A stretch of DNA of 64,000 nucleotides from Pristionchus mayeri (taxonomy: Eukaryota > Nematoda > Chromadorea > Rhabditida > Neodiplogasteridae): the NCBI GenBank assembly GCA_036245805.1, contig BTRK01000006.1, positions 48,725,257 to 48,789,256 on the forward strand. The letters are read 5' to 3'. The notes below the pieces were generated by a model. It did not search any database. It saw nothing but the letters and a program-made list of their open reading frames with translations, and was not told where the DNA came from. A program made the translations under genes and the position numbers. Below, piece by piece: positions 35,854-46,146 of the stretch (position 1 is the stretch's first letter; each line of letters opens with the position of its first letter).

Positions 35854-36562
35854 CGGGAAAATACCCATGTAAAAGCAGTCAGTGCGATGTAAAATGTAAG
35901 ATACGTGATGGAAGTTGCGTGAGGGTAGAACTTGAAACATGCATTTTTGCGAGCATACATAAACGCATAGGGTAATGTGGTTGCAAATAACTGAAATCAT
36001 TTAAATGGGTTGATCTTTAGATTCGCCGACGTGGGAACATTCAAAAACAAATCATTCGACGCCGCTCGGGCAGGGGGAATGGGTCGGAATGAGAGGTTTC
36101 CCTCTAAATGGAAATATTTGTTTTTAAGGTGTTGCACTATGAAGCCCCCCTAAATAAAATTCAGCAATTTTTCTAAGGTAGTATTCTTCAAGGGCAACAA
36201 CATATCCAAAAATTGGAGAGGGGGTTATTTTTTGTATTCGAGAAATATTTTTGTGAAATTTCATGAAAAATTTAAATTTTCGAATTTGCATAAACCATTG
36301 ACACAGATCGATTCCGCATGCGAACATTAGTCTAAAACCAGGTTTTCAGCAGATTTGGATCTGATCTAGGTAAGTTACATCCTAAGATGTTCGAAATGCC
36401 CTAACTTAGTAAATTCAGTAATAAAGCTAATTATTTTTTTCAGGTAAATTCAAATGCAGAAATCGATAGAGGGACTCAAGGGCTATCAAATTTTGTGGAA
36501 ATCTGAGACATGGTTTTTTGCCTGTTCCCTCTGGGATGCGATTCGTAGGCGAACGCACTGAT

Positions 36563-37162
36563 AATTAGGTTTTAAATCATCGGAAACGCCCCATATTAAG
36601 TATTATGTATTTCTTATGCATATTTACATCGTTTTTGTGCATATCCCGCTCAATTAAACACTCTCATGATTTGAAAACTCGAGAAAATGCGATATTTTTC
36701 AACATTTTCGAAATTTTGCGATTTTGCGACACTCTCAGATTGCTATTTGAAGGTCAACAACATCATATTTCGCTCCGAATTACTATACCCAACGGATATA
36801 ATCATTTCCGATTGGTTTGTAAGCCATCTGGCGCAATTTAGTTTTTTCGAAAATTTTGATCCACTTTGAAAACAGTGAAAAACTTTTTTTCGCCAGATGG
36901 CTTCCAGACCAATCGGAAATGATTGTATCCGTTGGGTATAGTAATTCTGAGCGAAATATGATGTTGTTGAACTTCAAATAGCAATCTCAGAGTGTCCCAA
37001 AATCGCAAAATTTCGAAATTTTTGAAAAATGTCGCATTTTCTCGAGTTTTCAAATCATGAGAGTGTTCAATTGAGCGGGATATGCACAAAAACGATGTGA
37101 ATATGCATAAGAAATACATAATACTTAATATGGGGCGCTTCCGATGATTGAAAACCTAATTA
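36563..37162. mobile_element. 600-bp palindrome nested in element D
   Basis: Starts ATAATTAGGTTTTAAATCATC and ends with the complement; the arms meet near 36860. The left arm of element D is uninterrupted at the matching place, so this inserted later. Confidence 0.75.
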
Positions 37163-38089
37163 TGACGAAAAAATATCTATATTTGTGAAATCAGAGAAAT
37201 TTGGACTCAAGGGCTATCAAATTTTGTGGAAATCTGAGACATGGTTTTTTTGCCTGTTCCTTTTTACAATCAAAATCTGCGATTCTTAAGCGAACGCACT
37301 GTTATGACGAAAAAATATCTATATTTGTGAAATCAGAGAAATTTGGAATTTCCAAAAGTGCAAATTTCAAGATTAAGACTTCAAACTGCCTTATCATGAT
37401 CTCAAATTGTTTGATTGGATGTAAAAATATGTTTCGATTTTCAAAAGAGTTTATTCGGCATGATTTGGAGAAAGTGTGATGGTTTTGCTCTGAGAGGTTG
37501 CTACAGAGTCGCCATGTTCTGGAAACTGTTCTGGAAACTGATTTTTCGTAAAATATCAACATTATACGTAGTTTTACATGGAGAATCCGAAAATGGACTT
37601 AGTTTCTGCAAAGAGCATTAAAAAATTTTCAGGACGGCCAAAAATCTTTGAAAATCGGCGTTTTCAACCCTTTATCAGCATCGCATCGCTTTCAAAGTAT
37701 GTTTTTCGTTATTTTTTATCAAAAAATAGACCTGAAAAACCTATAATATCGTACTTTTCAAAAATTTGAAATTTTCGATATTTTTTGGGCCAGGTCTGGC
37801 ATTTTTCGGAAAGTGCACATGTAGCTCATCATAAATCAAAGCGTTCTCGCACCCTCTTCCTTCGATCTTCTCAAAGGATGTTTGATTTGTGCTTAACCAG
37901 GTGCCGATGTTCTTCATTCATTATTCTTGTTTATGTACGGAAAATATTGAGCACATGCCAGTCGCCGATGATGTCATTTACCACCTCTAAACTTCGGGGG
38001 ATAATAATCTGCAAAATCGTATTGATTCCGTTGAAATATTTATCGAGATTGATTTGTGCACAGCTCGACTTAAGATATAGTTGACTAAG

Positions 38090-41000
38090 TTATTTACTTC
38101 TTAGCGCAATGACTAGCAACATAGATAGCATGAATCGACGAAATGCTGCTGATGAGGTGGTCACGACGATGGTGGATGACGTCATCGTCGAGCTCTTCTG
38201 ATCGTTCTCCATAGTCGTCGTTGTCTTCGTAGTGCTCTTCTCCATTTCATCCGCGCTCACTCGCATACCGAAGAAGGAATCGCCCGGCCCGGGCGTGAAG
38301 GTGACCGACACACGCTAAATTTGACAACACCTAATATTATGATTTTTGCTTTATGATTTTTTTCCCATACCAAATATATCCATATCGGTGATAATGCCAT
38401 AAATTATAACTTACACTAGTCGCCATCGAAAGCTGGACGCTATTTGTCTTGTCCTTGAAGTTGCCATAGAATCTTAAAGAATGTGCAAGGTGAGAAATTT
38501 CATGACAAGATTCCACGCTCTTCAGATCACTATCTCAATGATCGGCAGAGGAAAAGCGTAATAACGTGTATTTTCTTCCGGGAAATGTCAAAACCTCACC
38601 CCAGATCTGTCTGGCTGACGAGGTCGAAAATTGTAACTGGATGCTGCAAATCCGACACCACGTCGATGTCGAATGAAATGCGCATCTCTCTGAATTGAAA
38701 ATCATTAGGAATTCTTTATGTTCATCATTTCAATTCTCGTCATCAATCATAATAAACAATCATTGTATTTTTTTTCTAAGTAGTAGCCATGTTAAACATC
38801 ATCATTGCATCATGATTATCGTCCAATATGCACAAACTTGAGCAATCGTCTGACTCTCTTCAGTTTGAACGCTCTCTCGTATCTCTGACTGGTGAGAAAG
38901 CGTGTAAATCGAAGAGAGTCAGACGATTGCTCACAAACTTGTTATTCGGAGTCCTCAGCGTGTACTCTGGGTTCTTCTTCAATTCACTTGATCGATACAC
39001 CTGAAATGGTAGGTTCTTGCTGTATTACCGGTTCCACATCCCTCAGCTCCGGATACACTCCCACCGTCCTAGTTTTCAATCATTGTCCAATAATCAAAGG
39101 TAATTTTGATTTCCAAAAAATGTGGGAATGCGAGAGTATTTGATAAGTTGATTTTAAGGCATACTTGGGAAGAGCTGAAACTGCCACAGACGAATCCTGC
39201 TGAGGAAATGAAGACTGGCTTATTGGGAGTCGGGTAACGGTCAAAATCTGAAAGCAATGATTCGCTATATTTGGGAAGGCATGGAATGATATGAAAAACA
39301 ATTGCACAAAAGCTAACCGAATTCGGTGTTTCCACTGATTTCCACGTTTGCATTTGGGTATTTTGCGGTGTCGAAGATGAGAGTGAGGAGGGGGCCGTTA
39401 ATCGCCAGTGTCAAGCCACCAAAGCCATCGGAGAAACTGAATTGCAATTACTTATTTATTTTGGATAAAACGCTGGCGCAATATTATAGTCATTCTTCAT
39501 CGTTCTGTACTGAGCGCTTAATTTCGGGCAATTCTTACACCGTAAATTTAATTTGTACCCTACGGGCGAAAGAGTGTGCTGAACGAAGTGGGTCAGGCAT
39601 TGTATTTTTTGCGGCGATACGCATAGACTAATTACGAATTTTCGGGAGGGGGGCAAAAGAACAACGGACAAAAGCACAACAATTCACCATTAATTTGCGA
39701 TTGGAGGCAGCGACTTGGGAGTTGTGCCATTGTAACCATTATGTGCTCCCCCACGTTTCCATATGTAATTATTGTTACCAGGCGAACTTGAGTTTCACTC
39801 CATATCTATGTGTAGGGGTTCATGTCCGAAATTGAATATTTTAGTGCAAAATCAATGTTAGATAATCACCAAATGCCGCAACCAATCGATATTATAGTAG
39901 ATAAGAAAATACTCTAAACCATTAACATGACGATCGATTGGTTGCGGCATTTCGTGATTATCTAACATTTCTTTTCCATTCAACTTCTCAATTTTGGACA
40001 TGAATACATAGATATGGAGTAAAACTCAAGTTCACCTGGTAACACGAATAACAGATGCAAATGTAGGGGAGCACATAATGATTACAATGAAACATCTCCC
40101 AAGTCGCTGCGCCCAATCGCAAATTAATGGTAAATTGTTGTGCTTTTGTCCCCCCCCCGAATTTTCAATACGAATCGGTTATCAGAATTTCGAATTATAT
40201 CTCGTCTTTCTTGAGCATCTCCCTTGAACTTACTCCGTGTCTAACGCTGTATAACAACCGTCTACGTTGTTCCTGTCGATTGCATCGAATCCCGTGGTTC
40301 GAGCGAGAATTGCATTCTCCTGAAAAAAAGGAATGATTATTTGGATTAGAATTGGAACTACGGCTCTGCTTCTCCTTGTCGCGAAATATGTACACCGCTT
40401 GAGCCGCATAATTGATTGAAGAGACCTTTTTTTTTGAAAACAGTACTAATTCGAGCTCACATCTCCCGGTTGCATGGTGAGTGTGAATGGAGAGGCAGAG
40501 AGAATCATGATGGGGCCAGGAGCAGGGGCTGGAATAGGATGAAGCGTACCGTGGAAACTAGGGTTCGAACAATGTCGTCTCGAGCTGGCCTCGACATTGT
40601 TAGCAGAAACGAGCCGAATGCACGTTTGGTTGCAATAGTGTCATTCTGTGGCAAACCTTTCCTTCTCCTGAACTGCAGTGGCTCGTAAACTTCAGCGTCG
40701 CGGAAATAGGCTGGAAATGGAACTCATGAAGACAGTTTCGAAATAGAGTTCTAGAAATGATACCACGCTCTCTTCATTTGACACACTCTATAGACCGGAC
40801 GATCGGCGAGAGATTGTATAGAATGAAGAGAGCGTGGTATCGTTTCTTGAACTCTATTACGAAAGTTATGCTTGCGCTCGTCATTCCGCGTCCTCTATCT
40901 AACCAGCAAATGCACGCTCACACGCACATACATAATGAAGTGTGTCAGTAAGCTTTGTACCAACGATTTCTGATCCACTACAAAGTCACTCACGGGATTC

Positions 41001-42150
41001 AGTAGACACTATCCACAGCGCGAGAGGAGCGCTCTCCAGATGGAGATTTTTGTTGGAAATTGTGATCAGTGGAGCATTCTGAAAAAAATTGCATTTCAAT
41101 CACTCACTGCACAACCATGTCTCATCTGATACTTCCAAATATTAGTACGAATATAATAACACTGTCTACATATTGCAACACCGGTAATAGAAATAATTCC
41201 CAATCGTACCCCCATCTCTAGATAGGCTTTCTCGTTGTCTGTGCCCTGCAGATAAAGGGTGCTGAGATAGGCCACACTGCAATAAACGTCATTTGAGTAA
41301 GGATACTCTAAATGCCACTAAGCAGAATAGATAACAACGAGCGAAAAGTGACGGACAACCATTGACTAACAATTTAGGCTGACAATTGTAACGAACACAT
41401 TGTAACAAAATGTACGTTACTTTTCAGCATCAAACAGCAACGCATTTCTAGTTTCAACATTTCCAGCCCGATGACATTAGTGTGCCATCAGGTTGAAACG
41501 GGAAGCGAGTCCACGTATGTTGCTTTCCGGGCAGATGTCTTTATCACTAGACCATCCATACCTGAAGTCCTCCCTCGTGTTCGGGTCAAACACGTGGATA
41601 TTCTGCGTCAATCGTAAGTTGTCCGCATTTGTCACAATTGTAGCGTACGCTTTGCAGCCCTTGGCGCAAATGTTCGTCGAAATCTATAATTTTCCAAAAT
41701 TCTTTAACATTTTGGAAATCCGGGTTTGTTCATACCTCATTCACGCCCGCGAAATCTTGTTCATCGTAAAGAATTGAATTTTGAAGTCGAACGTAGGTAT
41801 CTGAACAACTATTTTGGTAACGAGCCGACAAAGCTGAGTATTTTAGATATTAAAAAACACGTTATTTCAAAACAATCAATAAAAGCCATCAATGTAAACC
41901 TAAGCATACCTTGAATTTTAAAGGACTATTTGAGATAAATGACCATAATTTACTGTTGATCTCCTGATGCGATTGCATGGACTACTAACCAGTAGAGTTC
42001 GAGAAACGATACCACGCACTCTTCATTCTGTACACTCTCTCGCCGATCGACCGGTCTAGAGGTTGAGATGAATGAAGAGAGCGTGGTATCGTTTCTCGAA
42101 CTCTACTAACCAGCAAAAGGCGCGAGCAGTAGCAACGTGAAGAGGAGCAT
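38090..42150 (-). CDS. CUB-like-domain, probably GPI-anchored surface protein
   Basis: Exons, 5' to 3' on the minus strand: 42150-42111, 41800-41736, 41683-41562, an unresolved small exon near 41447-41415, 41078-40994, 40528-40461, 40319-40234, 39436-39318, 39247-39165, 39068-39001, 38689-38600, 38472-38415, 38314-38090. All listed phases fit except around the unresolved exon. The product (about 380 residues) has a signal peptide (MLLFTLLLLAPFA) and two beta-rich modules with nematode CUB-like marks (NICAKGCKAYATI, NIHVFDP, PITISNKN; then VFISSAGFVCGSF, GNTARTYHF, RVSVTFTPGPGDSFFG). A Thr/Ser stalk and a hydrophobic end (FMLSMLLVIALRSK) suggest a GPI signal. Such proteins are surface or secreted and often immune- or epidermis-related. 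Introns hold three hairpin MITEs and a 535-bp palindrome. Confidence 0.72.
38840..38932. mobile_element. hairpin MITE (GAGCAATCGTCTGAC type), 93 bp
   Basis: Intact arms with a perfect 8-bp duplication ACAAACTT at 38832-38839 and 38933-38940. It lies in the intron 38690-39000 of the CUB-like gene. Confidence 0.9.
39633..40167. mobile_element. 535-bp palindrome in an intron of the CUB-like gene
   Basis: Arms begin near GGGGGGCAAAAGAACAACGG and end near GCTTTTGTCCCCCCCC, with matching CAATCGCAAATTAATGGT and GCCGCAACCAATCGAT segments. The centre is near 39905. It fills the intron 39437-40233. Confidence 0.8.
40744..40856. mobile_element. hairpin MITE (TAGAGTTCGAGAAACG type), 113 bp
   Basis: Ends TAGAGTTCTAGAAATGATAC and its near complement. 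Flanks TTTCGAAA (40736-40743) and TTACGAAA (40857-40864) are a 7/8 duplication. It is in the intron 40529-40993 of the CUB-like gene. Confidence 0.85.
41993..42105. mobile_element. hairpin MITE, 113 bp, at a 5' splice site
   Basis: Ends TAGAGTTCGAGAAACGATAC and complement, with core GCCGATCGACCGGTC. A perfect 8-bp duplication CTAACCAG lies at 41985-41992 and 42106-42113. On the minus strand the second copy reads CTG|GTTAG and contains the donor of the signal-peptide exon of the CUB-like gene. Confidence 0.88.
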
Positions 42151-42639
42151 CGAGTATATTCTGATAAATCTTGCAATCAATTGTTTAGGAAAAAACGAAC
42201 AAAAATTGCATGGAAGTACGATACATGATATTACGTACAGTTGCATCTCGATCGGGAACTAAGACAATCACATACAGAATCGGTGGGATGAGCATGAGGG
42301 AGGTGAACAATAGTTCTTGGGCCTCAGTATCCATTGAACAAACAAACCCGCATTTCCAAAATATTAAAGAATTTTATAAAATGAGGGATGAGGGAGCACC
42401 AGGTACTCGATCAGATGAAAATGTGGATAGCGAGGGTACACAGACAATAAAAAAAGCGGCTCACTCCCTCTGATAAGAGATCGCTGATATCACACGTAGC
42501 GGTTTTATGATCCATAAGGACTTCCAAGACGTTAGTCTTGCTAGTCTAAAATATTAGTCAATGTTACCCTAAACAGTAAGTCTTGCACGGCCTTTTCATG
42601 ATTTCAGCATCGTGTTGATTGCTCTCGTTAAAAAAAAAT

Positions 42640-42765
42640 GTAAAGGTGCAGCCACGTCAAGCGATTTTACAGTCTTAAATGACTACGCTAGATGGTGTAG
42701 TGCCGACTACTGCTAGGACTTCGTATCCCTGCTGTCCAAAGTGCTTCTAGGGAACGTTAGGTGCT
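42640..42765. repeat. ~125-bp dispersed repeat, inverted partner at 54795-54935
   Basis: AAAGGTGCAGCCACGTCAAG, GTAGTGCCGACTACTGCTAG and CAAAGTGCTTCTAGGGAACG recur as the complement in the same order at 54795-54935. I see no termini or coding. Confidence 0.8.
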
Positions 42766-43462
42766 TTAGTTATTGAACGGCAAGGGCGCCAATTTAAACA
42801 GGATTTTGCTACAGTACCTCGAGAGAATCGAATACCTCGAATCAATATCCTGTCCTACTACAGTGCTTAATTAATACTTATTAATAGCAACCGGCTACTG
42901 TAACCTACAATACCATATCACTACCGTAACCCCGATTATCGCGATCTGACTTTTTTCCAAAACTCATTCTATTGAGTTGATTCTTGGTCTATATCGTACT
43001 CAATGTGCAGTACCCCTTGCTACCGTAATCCACAACACGGCAGTCAATCGCAAACTGACTTTGTCGTTTAATGAATTTTTAAAATATGTTCTTTGCTCGA
43101 TCATGATTTTTTTTATTGGAAAATAATTTAACAAATAATGCTTGCAAAGATGTTCATGATCGAACAAAGAACCTATTTTTAATATGCATTCCACGAAAAA
43201 TGTCATTTTGCGAGGTGTACTGTACGTAGGGCGCGTTATAAACCAAACATCAACTCAATTGAAAGATTTTTGAAAAAAAATCGGGGTGAGGTAGAGATAT
43301 ACGGTATCTGGTGGTATTGTAGGTTACAATAGCCGGATACTGTCTTAATTAAGTACTGTAGTAGGACACGATATTGATTCGAGGCAGTCGTGTTTCTCGA
43401 GGTACTGTAGCAAAATCCTGTTTGAATTGGCGCCCTTGCCGTTCAATAACTAAAGCGCGAGC
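42758..43462. mobile_element. ~700-bp palindrome
   Basis: TTAGTTATTGAACGGCAAGG and CAGGATTTTGCTACAGTACC at the left reappear inverted at the right (about 43400-43462). Inner arms share TGTAACCTACAATACCA. The centre is near 43110. Confidence 0.8.
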
Positions 43463-43944
43463 TTAAAAATCATTCCCCGGAGTGGACCTTTAGATCAAGC
43501 GTTAACATTTTATTAATAATTGTACTTTCCCAACTTTAAATATTTGTTGATGAGTGCACATCAGATGATGATTGTCACGTATGTGATGCTGACGCCGTCA
43601 TCGCCAAGCCGATGAGATTCCTCCATCGGGGCGTCTCGAAGTTCTTAACCGCCTTATCATTCACACTCAATTGTTTGACGACACGACGTGACCTTCTCAG
43701 TCACTCTACTGTTATTTGCAGTGCAGAATGCACAAATGATAAACCACCGAGATTCAATTACGCTGTACACGGGTTGCGAGAGCTTCTATGCGCAGTGCAC
43801 GATGTGCACGAGTGAAATTTTAACTGAATAAACGAAATCAAGCATCTTTTCAAATTTACTAGCGATCGATAGTAATAAAGGTAAAAGGTAAAGGTGTTAG
43901 TCATTTCCACGCAAGACCGGGCTGTACCACCCCATCGTCTATCG

Positions 43945-44285
43945 AACCTTTCATTTTCAAAGGTACAATGAACAACATGAAACGTTTTGAAATTTTCAAA
44001 AGTTTCAAGCTTCTTACGGACTTCCTAACAATTATAGCGGTAAATCCTTGAAATTCTGTGTTTCTCACATTAAATTATTTAATACCGCGAGAAATCAAAT
44101 CAAAATATGCAGTATGTGAGCTTACGATTGCCGACGATGCTAAACGTAGGAAAAATTCCCATGATTGGATTTTCAGATAGGCTTGCTAGGAAGCTCACAA
44201 TCGCCTTGAAAAGTTTGAAAATTTCAAAACGTTTCAGTTCGTTCGTTGTACCGTTGAACATGAAAGGTACGATATGTGTGACTTG
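43945..44285. repeat. inverted repeat, ~340 bp
   Basis: GAAACGTTTTGAAATTTTCA near 43979 is mirrored near 44215-44240, with flanking AAAGGTAC motifs also mirrored. The arms are diverged. Confidence 0.6.
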
Positions 44286-44393
44286 CAATATTCCCTGGAT
44301 AGTCGCCATACGTTTATGTGCTCGTTATTTCGTGCGATTTCACGTGCAACCATACCTGCCCACACTGCCGGTACACTCGTGTATGGGATATGT

Positions 44394-45640
44394 CGATTTT
44401 AGTGACGGAGAAAACTTTGTCCGTCACTAAAATCGACGTAGGTGTTCATGGTCGATAATGGTGGGGTAGGTCATGGTGTAATTAAGTCCAACTACCGTAC
44501 CAACTTACACTATGGGACTATAGTAATTCAAATTACAGTAACCCGATTACCGTAACCTCGGTTCCGTGGAGCAACTTTAGTTCCTTGGGTCAAACTTTTT
44601 ACAAAAAACATAAATCAATATTATTGTTTTACAGTAACCTACCGTAACCTTTGCTACCGTATGCACATTGTCCGATCACGAAGTGACGTTTTTCAAAATT
44701 TCTCGCAAAATTCGGGTTTTTGCTCAATGTTGAGCAACTATTTGAGGAAATTTTATTTTTATTTTTTTCGTCATTAAATAATGGCCGAGTAGATAAGGGG
44801 CTTGTCTTGGAAACCGAAGGTAGTGAGTTCGAGTCCGGCTAGTGTTAAACATATTTGCCGTGCTTGGGGGAATTTGCCTGAGCTATGTGGAGTTACCATA
44901 TCCGCTTCTGCCGTACCCCGGTACGGTGGGTCAACCCAAGTTCGCTGGGTCACAAACATAAATTCATGTCGAAAAATCACTGTAATCATCAAGCAATTGT
45001 TTTTGTCATATGAATTTATGTATGTGACCCAGCGAACTTGGGTTGACCCACCGTACCGTGGTACGGTAGAAACGGATATGGTAACTCCACATAGCTTAGG
45101 CAAATTCCCCCAAGCACGGCAAATATGTTTAACACTAGCTGGACTACCTTCGGTTTCCAAGACAAGCCCCTTATCTACTCGGCCAATATTTAATGACGAA
45201 AAAACAAAAATAAAATTTCCTCAAATTCAACTCAATCAACATTAACTCAACTCAACTCAACTCAACTCAATCAACATTGAGCAGAAACCCGAATTTTGCG
45301 AGAAATTTTGAAAAAAGTCACTTCGTGATCGGACAATGTGCATACGGTAGCAAGGGTTACGGTAGGTTACTGTAGAACAATAATATTGATTTATGTTTTT
45401 TTGTAAAAAGTTTGACCCAAGGAACTAAAGTTGCTCCACGGAACCGAGGTTACGGTAATCGCGTTACTGTAATTTGAATTACTGTAGTCCCATAGTGTAA
45501 GTTGGTACGGTAGTTCGAGTTAATGACATCATGACCTACCACACCATTATCGACCATGAACACGTCGATTTTAGTGACGGAAAAATTGAGCAAAAATACA
45601 ACGTATTAGTCGTGGATTTTAGTGACGGAGAAGTCATCGT
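44394..45640. mobile_element. palindrome with tRNA-derived arms
   Basis: TCGATTTTAGTGACGG marks both ends in inverted orientation (the right end near 45567, with a further copy near 45615). Arms share GGTTCCGTGGAGCAAC, GGTCAAACTTTTTAC, a tRNA-like segment and CCCGGTACGGTGGGTCAACC; the centre is near 44985. A CTCAA pentamer run lies at 45240-45272. Long open frames across it on both strands are palindrome translations. Confidence 0.8.
44781..44840 (+). other. tRNA-Ser/Leu-like sequence in palindrome arm
   Basis: TGGCCGAGTAGATAAGG (A box) and GAGTTCGAGTCCGGC (B box) are in correct order, with TTGGAAA in anticodon-loop position (GGA, serine-like). Stems are poor, so it is not a working tRNA. 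The inverted copy at 45118-45190 lacks about 10 nt, which removes the B box. Confidence 0.65.
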
Positions 45641-45858
45641 TTGTGCTGGACAGGTATGCGTGCAACCCAACAACACTCCCGGTTATGTTGTTGTCAGGAT
45701 GTATCGAACAACACACACACACACGCATGCACGCGAACGATGAACTCTGATCGTCAGTGGTATTTGTGTGCCGAATGCCCAAGATGAAATCGTCCCCTCT
45801 AACGTGGCCATTTCGCAAGATGCAAGAGATGAGGTGCATCGCTTTCCAATGTTCGACT

Positions 45859-45950
45859 GAGCAATGGTCTCGCTCTCTCCACATCATACACTCTCTCGCT
45901 CATCGATCGACGAGAAAGCGTGTGGTTTGGAGAGAGTCAAACGAATCCTC
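45859..45950. mobile_element. hairpin MITE upstream of the receptor gene
   Basis: Starts GAGCAATGGTCTCGCTCTCT and ends GAATCCTC; flanks GTTCGACT and GTTCTACT are a 7/8 duplication. It lies about 200 bp upstream of the receptor ATG at 46147. Confidence 0.8.
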
Positions 45951-46146
45951 GTTCTACTCGTATTATGATTTTGCCGCGTGTTTAAAAAAAGATTTCGTTC
46001 GTTCTCTTTTCGAAGTTCTTGTAATTACCACTCTACACCCCCTCTCGATGCTCTCGATCGTTTTGGAGTGTGCGAGTGACGAGATATATTATCTCGTCAC
46101 TCGCCCGAATATCTAACCATTTTTGATAACCAAATGTATTTCAGCC

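Larger units (their letters stand above)
34228..37817. mobile_element. palindromic (foldback) element D with unique centre
   Basis: Arms about 34228-35200 and 36060-37817 share GTGCACTTTCCGAAAAATGC, CGGCGTTTTCAACCCTTTATC, a TTTTGCCTGTTCC stretch and ATGGGTCGGAATGAGAGGTT as mirror images. The centre (35200-36050) is unique and contains a gene-like fragment. The right arm has two later changes: a nested palindrome at 36563-37162 and a short internal repeat (37163-37200 equals 37304-37342). Confidence 0.8.

Noticed and set aside
44774..45245. Open frames of 128-147 codons on both strands
   Set aside because: They read through the two arms of a palindrome that includes a tRNA-like segment; the two proteins are near copies of each other for that reason.
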